From NCBI GenBank assembly GCA_015501595.1, contig JADNRX010000061.1, positions 124,001 to 188,000 on the forward strand: DNA of 64,000 nt, written 5' to 3'. Shown piece by piece: positions 52,665 through 63,900 of the stretch. Every line of letters begins with the position of its first letter. Positions within the stretch are counted from its first letter, which is position 1. The stretch comes from Hymenopellis radicata. Its lineage: Eukaryota; Basidiomycota; Agaricomycetes; Agaricales; Physalacriaceae. Position numbers and translations under genes: made by a program. A model generated the notes under the pieces. It was not told the DNA's origin. It searched no databases and saw only the letters and a program-made list of their open reading frames with translations.

Positions 52665-55000
52665 GACAGTGATATCTAGCAATGCATCAGACAAGACAGT
52701 TACGTATTGCTCACACACGTTCATAATTACCTAGCAATGCATTACCGCGTGTACATACTTGAATAGATGGGCAGAATCCTTCTTGGATGACAGTGTCCAA
52801 GGTTAGGGTTACAAGCGCTCTTTCCTGGACCATCAGCATGCATGCCCGATACCCATCCAACCAGGCTGCTCTCTTTCGCAATTCTGCCGCGAATTCGACT
52901 CGATGCAATGACCATCGTCGCGTCAGTCGGCCGACCAGAACATGGCGGATAGCTAAACGCGTCTCGTCAGGTAAGGTGCAACCCCTGGCTACGTCTCGAG
53001 GAGGACTACGGCACGCACCTCACATTCCCCTCTGCCAAAAGCAGGACTCCTCGAAGCGTATATTATCAAAGACAACGGCAACCCAACCCATGCCATTCAC
53101 TCGCTGTGAACCCACTCTATGATGGATAGTCACTTATGCATTCGCCCATACACATCCCCGACACCTGCCCGACATCGCGGAAATCGCCTAATACACTCTA
53201 ATATACGTCCCAGACACGCCGCGTTACCATCTCTGAGGAGGATCAATTTACATTCGGTTCGTACTGTAGTAAATGCACATCTGTGCAATACTGAACATTG
53301 TCCTCCTAGTAGGCATGTAATGCGCGCCACTGGCTCCAGCACGGCGCGATCTAGCAGCTTAGCGATTCCGAATTCCCCGCTAATTGTGCGCACCTCCGCT
53401 ATCCCTACTGCAAATGTCGTAATCTTACTCGAAGCTCAGGCCTCAGGCCGTAGACAGTCGTGTGTGTCATGGTTACAAGCTGCAACGACGAATGACAGAG
53501 TGTCGCCAGACACATTGTTCAGCAAGAGCCATCGCGTGCCAGCTGAAGCATGTCTTTCGTAAGAGGACCTCTCCATGTTCGTAGTCATGACTATCGAAAA
53601 CGCCTTGTCACAAGTTAGCCTCGGGTCCGTCCACAAATGCGAGGCATTAATCCCTCTTCGATTTTCACCTCAGAATTGCGCGGCAGCAGTTAGGATCCAC
53701 TTATCCGCGGCGCTATCCTGTACTGACGACTCGGCGTGAGCGCATACGTACTCGAATCCCTTCATACCTGACGATAACATCTTGACAGTCGTCGTTCATG
53801 GCCAGGGATCCGCCCCAATATGCCTTCTACTCGAAGACTTTTACATGTATTACGTCTCAAAGGTCTCCAACACCGAGAACCGGACGCTCCAAGGATGGGA
53901 AGGATTGTCTACATGAGTATCTCTATTCGGGTCTCTGTAGTACCGCGGCGCCGGGCGATTTTTCGTGCGTGAGCATAGGAGAGAAGACGACGATGAATTG
54001 AACGGGCTGCTTCACGCCGAGTACGTATTTGGCAAACTGGAAAGGCCGCGCGATGAGGCATGACGAATCCGCGTTATCGGCCGCGGCTCAGCACGCTAGA
54101 CGGCGGTTGCTTCAGCGGACGCATTGGGAATGCCCGGAGTAAGTGCTTTGAACATAACTGACCTGAAAGTTAGAAGAAAGAAGTCTTGCACCATCCAAGA
54201 GGATAGTAATCGAGATCTGGTTTGAGGGGAGTAATGCAGCCATTTGCCTCTCCGGAGGGCATGGTCCGAGGTTGTGTGGCGCAAAACATGACACTATCGT
54301 ACGACACGACTATGATATATTAATAAATTATGACCTAGTGCACGTTCCATTGCGATGAATGTCAGGCCCTCTCATCGTCTGTCCACGCATGCATCATGTA
54401 AATATTATTCAAACATCTCGATTGCTGTACAGGAGTGACCCACACAAGTAATAAGGATAAAAGGTTTATAGCATGAACTACTCACCTCAGAGCGCGAAGC
54501 GGCCCGCATCGCCAAGCCTGGATGTTAACGTTCAGCAGAGGGACTGGTGGTTTGGTCGCCATGCTCTCGGTACGCCATCCGGAAGATAGCGTGTTCTTCC
54601 GCAGCACTTTGAACGCCAACGGGGTGACCAAAAAGCATCAGCCAAGTAAACGCGACCCAATGTTGCCGGTATCGTCAACCGACAGTAACTGGAGGCCCGA
54701 GCAGCCCAGAGCAGCCAGCTCATAACTAAGTGATCGACAGTTCCCACGGTCTTCCATGCCCTTTTACACCCATCGTGCCGACTGGTGACAGTCGTCGCAA
54801 CTCTCTTCCTTCATCTTAGTGGCTCTGGAAACCATTTTGCCAGTCACAGCCTGAGCTGTATGGCTTTGTCTTCTATTTCTGAATGAAGTTCAATGGATAC
54901 AGGGCTGTGCTTGGCTGAAACTGCAAGTTCGAAGCGACGGTTTCGCATTCTGCGGGACGTTCTGCGCAATGATGGATTCAGCCTGGAGAATATCGTGCGC
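52665..55000. other. Long intergenic region with one telomere-like box
   Basis: Exact GGTTAGGGTTA at 52801-52811, followed by ACAAGCGCTCTTTCC, similar to the context at 24368 and 58187. Several 60-150 codon frames exist (for example 53119-53562), but none shows a recognisable motif, duplicate or splice pattern. Confidence 0.4.
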
Positions 55001-55027
55001 AGCTGTTTCAGTCGTTCGCGTCTTGCC

Positions 55028-55035
55028 TATATAAT
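55028..55035 (+). promoter_or_regulatory. TATA box of the S33 peptidase gene
   Basis: TATATAAT 65 bp before ATG 55100; the duplicated fragment keeps TATATAGC at the same spacing. Confidence 0.55.
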
Positions 55036-55099
55036 GCGACGCGTTGAAGAGGTTTTTCTCATTCCCTTCAATTTGCCTTCCACTTCTACTAGTTTTAAC

Positions 55100-57159
55100 A
55101 TGGTTTCCAGAACTCTTTTTATTTCTTCTCTCCTCATTTCTGTTTCCGGGTCTTATGCGCAGACCTTTGATTGGACTTCTGTACGTTCTGTCCTCAGTTG
55201 CTGGACGCGTCGTTAACCATATTCTCACTACAGGTGCAAGCCTCGACGAACCTCAGTTGGGTTGACTGCTACGACGGCTTCAAGTGCGCACGTCTGCAGG
55301 TAAGAATCCACCATCGCTTTAACTGTTCCCGTGATTTATAGATCACTAGGTTCCCTTGGATTACGCAAACGAAGACGGGGCCAAAGCTGGCATAGCCGTC
55401 ATCAGGTATCCGTCAACTGCCACATCGGACAACTATCGCGGCACTGTTCTCTTCAACCCAGGCGGCCCCGGCGAGAGTGGAGTTACTGCCCTACAATCTG
55501 TCGGTCCGCTTTTTGCCCAAGTCATTGGCTCGCAATACGATATTGTTTCGTTTGATCCTCGAGGTAAGTTTCCTTCTCATTGTGGACTAGGGGTATCCTT
55601 TAACAATGCCCAAGGTGTCGGAGTGACCTTGCCTCGTACGGAGTTCTTCCCCACCGAGACTGAACGCGCTCTCTGGCTGGCGGACCCCACCAAGTTCTCT
55701 CACGTTATTAATGCGACACACGATTCGACGTTGCTTCCCAAGATGTGGGCTAACGCGCAGCTCCTCGGTCAAATGGCGAAGGATCCTGATACAGCCGGAA
55801 TGCTCCAACACGTTGGAACGGATAATGTCGCCAGGGATATGCTGAGGATCACTGAAGCCTCCGGTCAGGATAAGTTGATGTTCTGGGGTGTTTCGTGAGT
55901 CGCATTTCTTTCGTCAGCTCTTCTCACTCGAATGATTGACGCTTGTTGAAGATATGGAACTGCTCTTGGTGCTACCTTTGCGGCCATGTTCCCGGTGAGC
56001 TAGAGTCCGATTATTTGTATGAGCTGCCTATTTCTGATCTGTATTTCTCCTGGTAGGACCGTGTTGAGCGTCTGGTCATCGACGGCGTCTTGGATCTAGA
56101 GGCCTATTACTCCGGTTCGTCTTAATGTCTCTTGCACCTGCCGCATCTAATCGTTTTCATAGGTGACTGGCGCCACCAGATTGAGGATGCCGACGCCGCT
56201 CTCCAAACCTTCTTCGACGGCTGCGTCGCCGCTGGTCCCACCCTCTGCGCATTCTATGCCGACTCTGCCTCCGAGATTCAAGCCAACCTCGAGTCTCTCT
56301 ACGCCTCCGTCCTCGCGTCACCCGTACTCGCCTACGTTGAGGGGTCTTCGACATACGGCATCGTCGACTTTCCAGTCCTCAAGAACGCGGTGAAAGTATC
56401 TCTGTATGCCCCATACGCTTTGTTTGCTACGCTTGCACAAGGCCTGGCCGAACTTCAGGCGGGGAATGGGACGACGATCTACACTATGCAGTTGGACAAT
56501 GCTCCATACGAATGTGATTGCGATGGATCGGCTGAGCCATATGGGAACGCTTGGGAGACGGTGTACGCTGTCGCGTGTGGGGATGCTGTCGAGAACACGG
56601 CCTCAGCAGCTGGTCTCACTGCTTACTGGGACGAGATCAAGGACACGTCGTCCTTCGCCGACTCGTTGATGTTCCAGTATGTCGGGTGCTCGTACGTTTC
56701 TCTTTCCTCTTTATTTTGAGCTGGCACAAATTTACTTGATCTGTCGTTTGCAGGGGATGGAAAGTCCATCGAGAAGGTCGCTTCATGGGACCCTTTGGTG
56801 GGAATACGAGCTTCCCCCTCCTCGTCATCGGCAACACGGCTGATCCAGTGACGCCTCTGTCCGCGTACGTTCCTTTTCCGGAAACTTTGTTCGCCGCCAC
56901 ATTGACATTCAATAACAGAGCCAAGAAGGCTGCTGCTGCTTTCCCCGGAGCTGTTGTGCTCACACAAGATTCGCCTGGTGTAGGTAACGTCTTATTTGAG
57001 TTGGGGCATTGTGTTGATCTGCTCTTCTAGCACACATCTCTCGCCGCCTCGTCCAACTGTGTATATGCCCACGTCCAGGCCTACTTCCAGAATGGAACCC
57101 TTCCGGAGGTTGGAACTGTCTGTTCCGTTGAGAGCGAGTTGTTCCCAGCGAATGCATAG
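55100..57159 (+). CDS. Secreted alpha/beta-hydrolase, S33 tripeptidyl-aminopeptidase-like
   Basis: Signal peptide MVSRTLFISSLLISVSGSYA. Exons joined at GT-AG sites give NLSWVDCYDGFKCARLQ, VPLDYANEDGAKAGIAVIRY, GTVLFNPGGPGESG (oxyanion loop), YDIVSFDPRG, then a nucleophile elbow WGVS-YGT split by an intron between Ser and Tyr (55895), DRVERLVIDGVLD, a cap domain, and a C-terminal TAP-like part with IGNTADPVTP (Asp) and DSPG-HTSL (His, again split by an intron). The catalytic triad Ser-Asp-His is complete. Family members remove N-terminal peptides from extracellular proteins. No defect seen. Its 5' end is duplicated at 46.3 kb. Confidence 0.9.
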
Positions 57160-57304
57160 GAGGGTTGCCTTGACGCTTTTGTTTTTCATTCCTCGGTTTT
57201 CGGATGTTCGAGTATTTATTCATTTTATTCACACTCATTCAATTTCATGGACGGACTGATGACAGTATCCCTGAAGATGTCAGAACCCTTACTAGCGGGG
57301 TTGA

Positions 57305-57753
57305 AGGCCCCGGGAAACTCCCCTAGGACTCCAGCGATTTTGGCGGATTTGAGAGCCCAAAAATCGCGATTTTGGCGGCGAAAATCCGCGGATTTGACGC
57401 GAAAATGGTCAAAAGCCCGGCGGATTTCGCGGATTTGAGAAGATCAGCAGGGGTTCACACCAAATTTTGGCACCATGCCATGCTCGAATTCCGCCAGATA
57501 TTACTCTCGAGTTGCACGTAACGCACTGTTCGGCTGGCCTACGGACGTGAGTGAGCTTCGGAGAGGCACAGAGCGAAATTTCACCCGAAGAAGTCACGAA
57601 ACGTGATTTGGAAGCGTGACATATGGGCACGTGGCGTGACTTCCTCGGCGATTTTTGGCGGATTTGAGGCCCAAATCGTCCAAAAGTGCGCGGATTTGAG
57701 GGCGATATTCGAAGGTCGCGCCGCCGGAGTCCTAGTGGAGTTTCCCGGGGCCT
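57305..57753. mobile_element. 449-bp MITE with 8-bp TSD
   Basis: TIR AGGCCCCGGGAAACTCC[CA]C followed by TAGGACTCC[AG]GCG. TSD GGGGTTGA at 57297-57304 and 57754-57761. CGGATTTGA is repeated about six times in both halves, typical of subterminal binding sites. No coding capacity. hAT-type by TSD length. Confidence 0.9.
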
Positions 57754-57870
57754 GGGGTTGACTCTCGTGCGGTTTAACTCTTGATGACTTCCCTACTTTT
57801 GTTTTACAGGAAAAAGTTAGTTTGTGAATAAGTAGTTTGTGCATAGTAGTTGGGTGATAGTCTCAGGCTA

Positions 57871-57963
57871 TCCCTTACCCGAGGACAACACTGATCCCGG
57901 ATGACGGTGCAAGTCTGCGTGGGTGCAGTATGCGTTCGCAGTGACAAGACTCGAGTAAGGTGC
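57871..57963 (+). repeat. Hairpin element copy 9 (divergent)
   Basis: CCTTAC-CCGAG pairs with CTCGAGTAAGG, inner CACTG with CAGTG, CTGC with GCAG. The sequence has drifted far from the other copies but keeps the pairing, the GGTGCTTCA exit and the order of stems. It lies next to D4 copy 2. Confidence 0.4.
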
Positions 57964-58186
57964 TTCAGAGAGTAATAAGTATAGATCGCGAGTTGACTCA
58001 ATGCTAATGAGCTCGCTTTACGATCAGTAGACAGAGGCTGCCAACGATCGCTCCTCAAAAACTCATGTACAACAGCGGACTTGGTCGTTATTTTCACGCC
58101 TTTCTGGCAGGTTCTGCAGGCGGTGATGCCCAAATTAAGTAGTCGAACCTGGGTCCTGGAAGCTCTCTGCGGCCCGAGTCCCCTAG

Positions 58187-58850
58187 GGTTAGGGTTATCG
58201 CTCTTTCACCTTTGCCATCATCTACTTGATCTACTTAGTCGCAATGGCCTCGAGTTACCTTGCCTCTCTCGGTCTGTAAACACCCGGACTTCGAGCCTGT
58301 TTATACATGGATTATTGACTTGGGCACTATCTCATGGATTACGCGTTCGTGCCCTGACGAGACTTGGTCGATCAGAAATATACGGACAAGGTGTGTTCAT
58401 GCGTTCACCCTCCGAAAGTTCCGCTCCCGTCTACCTCGATTGTGCAGCTTACATTCATCCAGTTGTCAAGCAATAAGTCGGAAGTCGCGACTTGGAACGG
58501 GCTCAATACTCTTAACCTGACCCTAAAGCGCATACCTTCTGCAGCGCGTTAATAACCTGTGGGCTGCCGTAGAAGCATTACACCCGCTCGGAGTTTATCG
58601 GGAAGGAAATATTTCCTCTTTTCCAGCCTTAAACCTTGATTCTGTGTGTTTCCTTCTACTGCTAGTCGTGTTTTTGCTAACCATCATCGTAGTGTGGATT
58701 CGCTCAAAAAGTCAGCTTAGTACGCACCGAACAGGAGTCTTTCGGCGGTCGAGCCCTCATCCAACGGTGTGTATTATTACTCATCCCTGCAAGTCTGGGT
58801 AATTGAAGTTCTTCCGCTAATATCAGTCGCGAAAGAGTACAGTCTTCTCC
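58187..58850 (+). repeat. Duplication D4, copy 2: telomere-like box and decayed gene
   Basis: Exact GGTTAGGGTTA at 58187-58197, TCGCTCTTTCACCTTTGCCA, ATG 58244 (MASSYLASLGL then a stop), a frame with FEPVYTWIIDLGTISWITRS, and GAGCCCTCATCCAACGGTGTG near 58761 followed by CGCGAAAGAGTACAG. Matches 551-1420 in order. Broken frames; family unknown. Confidence 0.4.
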
Positions 58851-59133
58851 AGCTGCCTCGCAGCCGCCGCATATCCATCAGAAATTAATTAAAGTTGTAC
58901 GACACGCCGCTTCACTCTATAAGTATCTAGGCCAACTGGTCAGTTGATGCACCCTCGTGGAATCGTCCTCATCTGCCCCAACTATCTAGCGTAACTCTGG
59001 CGCGTTGAACGGTCCGCTGGAAGGCAGTCCTCCACACAGGCTGCCGTACTCGTAATACCCGCTTCGACATCTGACCTTCCCGGATCGCGAGGCTCTGCCC
59101 AGCTGCTTGACATCCTCGCTTCCGTTCACCACA

Positions 59134-59139
59134 TATAAA
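59134..59139 (+). promoter_or_regulatory. TATA box of the alginate-lyase-like gene
   Basis: TATAAA in CACATATAAAGCC, 36 bp before ATG 59175, implying a very short 5' leader. Confidence 0.5.
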
Positions 59140-59174
59140 GCCCTCCGCGTCCTCATTCTATCGCATCCCCAAAA

Positions 59175-60548
59175 ATGCGGCTCTCACTCCTCATTCCCCT
59201 CGCCACCATGGCGGCGGCGCTCACGCACCCCGGCATGCTCCACACCACTGCCGACTTCATGCGTATCAAAGCCAAAATCAACGCTCAGTCCGAACCCTGG
59301 CTCACAGGCTATACCAAGCTCACGTCCAACTCGCACGCGCAGACGTCCTACGCCATGCAGGGCCCCGTCGCGACTGTCATCCGCGGAACCAACGCCGCCG
59401 CTGGAAGCGAGAATTACAGGAAGCTATACAACGACGCTGCCGCCGCGTATCAGCTCGCGCTGCGGTGGATGATTTCTGGGGACCCTGCGTTCGCCGACAA
59501 GGCCGTGCAGATTCTGGACGCGTGGGCGGGGATGTTGACCGCCATCGACGGGACCTCGGACAAGTTCTTGGCGTCGGGGTTGTATGGGTATCAGCTCGCG
59601 AACGCTGCGGAGCTGCTCCGCGACTACGACGGGTGGCCGGCTGCCAGCTTTGACGCCTTTAAGGAGATGATGGTGGGGGTGTTTTATCCAATGAACGTAA
59701 GGTTTTTGGATGAGCATAACGGGAATCCTTGGTATCACTACAGGGCTAATTGGTAAGGGTTCGCGTTTGGTGTTTAATGGTGACGCGACTGACTGGGGGT
59801 TGTAGGGACCTGTGCAATATGGCGTCCGCGCTGTCTATTGGGATATTGACGGATAATCAGATGATGTATGATGCGGCTGTGGATCGGTTCACGACGACGA
59901 CAGGCACGGGGAATATCAATCACTTTATATGGCAGATGTATAACGAAGAGGGGAGCGGGAAGCATCTGGGACAGAATGAGGAGTCAGGTCGGGATCAGGT
60001 ACTTTTCTTCTCACATCTATAGTGCGTGATCCTCTTGCTGACTTGTGGTGTATAGGGCCACGCTACACTAGACTTTGCGTTAATCGGCGCCTACGCTCTG
60101 ATGGCGTACAACCAAGGCAACGACCTCTTCGCATACAACAGTAGTCAAATTCTCGCAGGGTACGCTCACAGCCCCGCCGTTGCCCAAGTCCGTTTCTCAT
60201 TCCTTTCGTAGAGCTGAATACACAGCCAAATACAACCTCAACTTTACCGTACCCTACACCCCGCACGTCGTCCCAGACTACAATGAGACGGTGATATCTG
60301 CCAACGGTCGGGGGACAATCCGGCCAGAGTGGGAGCTCATATATGCGCACTATAGTTCGCTGAAAGGGCAGAACGCGTCGTGGACGGGGCAGATGAGGGA
60401 TCTCGTGGGAGTGGAGGGAGGGGGAGGCGATTATGGCGGGAATTCAGGTGGATATGATCAGCTAGGTTTCGGGACGTTGATGTATAGGTTGGAGGTTAGT
60501 TCAGTGCTTTTTCTGTGTGGCTTTGGTGCTGACATTTGTTGACAGTGA
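59175..60548 (+). CDS. Secreted alginate-lyase-fold protein (polysaccharide lyase-like)
   Basis: Signal peptide MRLSLLIPLATMAAALT then HPGMLHT. Exons 59175-59752, 59806-59998, 60056-60159, 60212-60494 and a final TGA at 60546 join in frame: RIKAKINAQSEPWLTGYTKL, AAAYQLALRWMISGDPAFAD, AVQILDAWAGMLTAIDGTSD, ANAAELLRDYDGWPAASFDA, then GNPWYHYRANW-DLCNMASAL, EEGSGKHLGQNEESGRDQGH and ATLDFALIGAYALMAYNQGN. This is the (alpha/alpha) toroid pattern of the alginate_lyase family (PF05426-type), with NW..C, H-LGQNEESGRDQGH as the likely active-site block. In fungi such proteins are extracellular lyases of uronic-acid polymers; the substrate here is not known. The last intron sits directly before the stop codon. 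Appears intact. Confidence 0.85.
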
Positions 60549-60761
60549 CAGATTCGAGGCTACAAGCTAATGCATATCGTATTCAGTATTAAACGTCTAA
60601 TACCACTGCATTGGACGATGGGGATCTTTGCCGCGTATAATAACGGAAATTAATCTATGAGGTACGACGACCGATATGGACAAATGGAAAAGAAGGATGT
60701 CTATCAAAGAACTAGGTGGTATGAGAGCGAAATCGTCACAGTAAAAGAGCGAGACAGAAAG

Positions 60762-62878
60762 AGGACCCGTGTTTATCCCCTCAGAGGTCAGATCAAAAAT
60801 TTCGGGCCTGCGGCCGTTTTGTCGGGACTTTACGAGTCCTGACTTTCTACCACCACGATCAAAATCGTAAAATCGTATTCTCGCACTGTTTTGTGGTCTC
60901 TGCCACTGGCGTTGCGGTAAGTAAATGTCTTCTGTTCCAAACAAAATCCTGGCGAGGTGAACGCGTTGGTCAAATAAATATCCTGGCGAGGTGAACGCGT
61001 TGGTTACATACAAAAATGTCCTGGCGAGGTTACGTGTCCACTACTTGCCATCTGGCTTCATGGCATCTGCCACTGGTGTCTACTTCATCCCGACGACGTG
61101 CATGTGTTGCTTTCCTGGCGACACTGCAGCGTTGTGGACAACTAAATTTTTTAGGGGTTTCTGGAACTGTACAGTTTCTCGGAAATAGCCGTGCCATCTA
61201 CATGTGTGCCCGGGATTCATGTCAACTAGACTCGCGCTCGCCTCGTTCGACCGCATAGGCCTCGACATGCGCGCCGACGATGAATGCTTACTGCAGGTCC
61301 GGTCCACGCCCTAATTATTGACTTCCATTTCCCATAGTTCTCGACTTATTGTTGTTTAGCTTCCTAGGGCACCTTAGTTCTACCCGGCTGGCGCCGAGAG
61401 CTCGGCTAAGGATTGCTTGTGGGGAGAGATGCAGGAGTGAGGTGGATCGTAGATTGGGACCTACGTACTGCTTCGTGTCATGTGTCTGCCGGCGTTCCTG
61501 AAGGGACCGAGCCGTGTAATCCTTCCTTCCTTCCTTCCTTCCACTTTGGCCATTGTCCACACTTTGTCTGGACTCCGTATCTGACATCGAAATTTTACCC
61601 CGATTGTCGTCCTAATCAGGAAATTTCGGCCCGACTTCTACTCGGGTCTATCGCGCCGTCCACAAATAGGCCGAAAATATAGGTTCGGATCAAGCCCCTT
61701 CTGCCGTTCCATGCCGCGACCCAAATTTGGTTTGTTTGGGTGGGTTTGGCTCGCCTTCGGCAGAAGGGGCTTGTGCCAAAGTACGTCAAAACATAGGACC
61801 TGCATATCCTTTCTACTCGACGACCACGACCACTTATCAACTCCGTCAAGTGGAGTTATTTATTCTTGGGAACCTAGTCTATGATCTCGCCTACTCATTC
61901 ATACTATAATACACCGTTTTCCGACCTCTAATCCGCGATCTCGCTGGGTGATCGTGCTGGTACAGCACCCAGCAAGTCACTGCCTTTACATCCCAACCAC
62001 GTTGGTACGCACTCGGAATTTAATGCAAGGCGTGTATAATAGACATTCAACCATGACTAGGTCCATTTCAGCATTCTTAGACCCTCAGTACCGCTTAATT
62101 AGCGCGTCGCCCTCATGGCCTCTACTACTGAGTACTCCTCCTCGTCCGTCAATCGCTTCCACTGCCCCGCCACCCCAGACACCGGTCAGGTGTCGCAAAG
62201 ACCCAGTGTCGAGTCGACTGCAGGGCCTAAAACTCTCGCCCTGGTCACCTCTACGTCGCTATGAGTCCACAGTGAGTGATTATGTCACACTGTGTCACAT
62301 TCATGGTTCATCCTTCGCAAAGCATTTAAAGATCCCAGCATCTGTTTTGAGCTCCGCAAACACCTCTCAGACTTTCTTTACATGTATTATATTCACTGGA
62401 AATACTTTGTTGATCAAAGGAGAGTTTGATTTATTACAAGTGTACTCGGGCTCTGTTGACTGATCCCTCGACTCGCGTAGCACTTTAGACTAAGTTAACA
62501 CCATGTATTAAATAGTTTATGTACTTTACATGATGTATTTCCATCTAATAAACATTTTTTGTCTATATACTTAGTAGAACAGACAATTGTACAAGGTGGT
62601 ATTTGGCGATGAACTGGCCTACCCGTGGGATCGACTTTGTCCCAAGCCCCTTCGCGAAGGTGGCCGGGTACGGGTACCGGCCCGGAGCAAGGGCTTGCTC
62701 CGAACCTACCGAAAATAGGCCCTGGTCCACAAAAATTTGCCATTATTGATGCCGATGTCGGGACTTTGGATCTGACCTCTGACGTTTTGTCGGGACTCTC
62801 GACCTGACCTTTTGGTAAAATTTTTGAAAATTTGTCGGGACTTTTGATCTGACATCTTGGGGAATAAACAGGGGTCCT
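60762..62878. mobile_element. 2117-bp hAT-like non-autonomous element
   Basis: Ends AGGACCC[CG]TGTTTAT.CCCC and, a few bases in, GTCAGATCAAAA, inverted at the right. TSD ACAGAAAG at 60754-60761 and 62879-62886. Near the right end GTCGGGACTTT.GATCTGAC is repeated three times (62757, 62791, 62835), with matching pieces at the left. Inside are a 33-38 bp repeat with TCCTGGCGAGGTGAACGCG (60948, 60981, 61019 partial), a (CCTT)n tract at 61521-61542 and a 16-bp hairpin arm pair at 61691/61758. No transposase; frames up to 171 codons look non-coding. Confidence 0.85.
61691..61773. repeat. Perfect 16-bp inverted repeat with 51-nt loop
   Basis: CAAGCCCCTTCTGCCG at 61691-61706 and its complement at 61758-61773, inside the 2.1-kb element. 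CAAGCCCCTTC recurs at 62652. Function unknown. Confidence 0.6.
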
Positions 62879-62924
62879 ACAGAAAGGCGGGCTTACTTCG
62901 TGACAAGGCTCATGGTGAAAACGC

Positions 62925-63324
62925 TTATCTATGCAGTTCGGCAGCTTCCTCCTGCATCGGGCACTGCTCCTGAGTCAGTGTCGGTATCGTGTAAAGCTGG
63001 GATGGCGAATTGTCACCCAGCTTCATCATCCGCCTCGCCCTCAGCTTCCTCCTCGTGTGCAACGTCGTCTCCACTGAAGCCAGTCTCGCCCTCTTTGCCA
63101 CCTTCTCGTCACGCTCAGCAAGCAACAACACCATGTGCGTAGTATCCTTCTCGCCGTCCCAGGATATGGACTAGCGTAAGACGAAGCCGTTGTCGAAGCA
63201 GGAGATCTCGACGGTGCCTTCTTCGTCGATGTGCTTCATCGGGATACGCCACATCGTGTTTCTTCATCTCCTGGTGTCCTTTAGCTCTGGAGAACTGCAT
63301 GGGGCCTAGGGGGAGGTACTCCAT
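62925..63324 (-). pseudogene. SISWDGE-family relic with frameshift and stop
   Basis: From ATG 63324: MEYLPLGPMQFSRAKGHQEM, then a one-base shift after KKHDV, RIPMKHIDEEGTVEISC, a TAG before SISWDGEKDTTHMVLLLAER, then a tail to 62925 in an open frame. The core Trp-Asp-Gly-Glu is kept. Closest to the 7.9-kb relic. A hairpin element follows at 63802. Confidence 0.65.
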
Positions 63325-63801
63325 GGTGCACGGCTGGATGCTGATGGTAATCGTGGCGGATGTTGAATGACGGTATGAAAGAAATCTAGGCGATTGAACG
63401 TATGGCGGAATGGACCAGTGCTGGTATTGGCGTCTCGCCTTGGGCGGAGGCGCGCTGGTACAAAGCTTAGAAGAACCCATTGAGTTCCTTGGTAGTGTAA
63501 AAACAACAGATAGTCGACATGTGCATGGTCCGGTGGCTTCAGGTTGAGCGATCAAACAGTCTTATTCAGGAGAACAACGTTCAACAGGAGTGCAGAAGGG
63601 CGTCACGGCACTCACACCATATATTCAAGTCCACGACAGCCATTAGTTTTCCTGTCGGATGTACAGCTAGGACCTGCCGAAACTACGAAGAGCTTTGAGT
63701 CATTACTACAGTCATGAGCAGCGTGCATGGTATTAGTGGAAGCATTCAAAATCAAAAAGAAAGTCGATACGTGCTTAGTCTGTAGATAGTTTGTCCTTAT
63801 A

Positions 63802-63900
63802 GCACCTTCCTAGCCCGTGGGCACTGGCGAGCATTGCCGCACACCGAGCTTGGCGGAGCGTCGGTGCGGTCGCAGTGAACAGTGGGCTAGAGAGAGGTGC
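63802..63900 (+). ncRNA. Putative structured hairpin RNA element copy 10
   Basis: Outer arms GCACCT/AGGTGC and CTAGCCC/GGGCTAG, inner CACTG/CAGTG (Watson-Crick where other copies have CATTG/CAGTG), apical CGCACACCGA/TCGGTGCG. Leader GTGCTTAGTCTGTAGATAG. The downstream 60 bp match 45.62-45.72 kb, so a PGAL gene may start just beyond the window. Confidence 0.55.

Noticed and set aside
53119..53562. 147-codon frame
   Set aside because: No start context, motif, duplicate or splice support; composition like surrounding non-coding DNA.
61948..62463. 171-codon frame
   Set aside because: Lies within the 2.1-kb hAT-like element and lacks transposase or other domain features.
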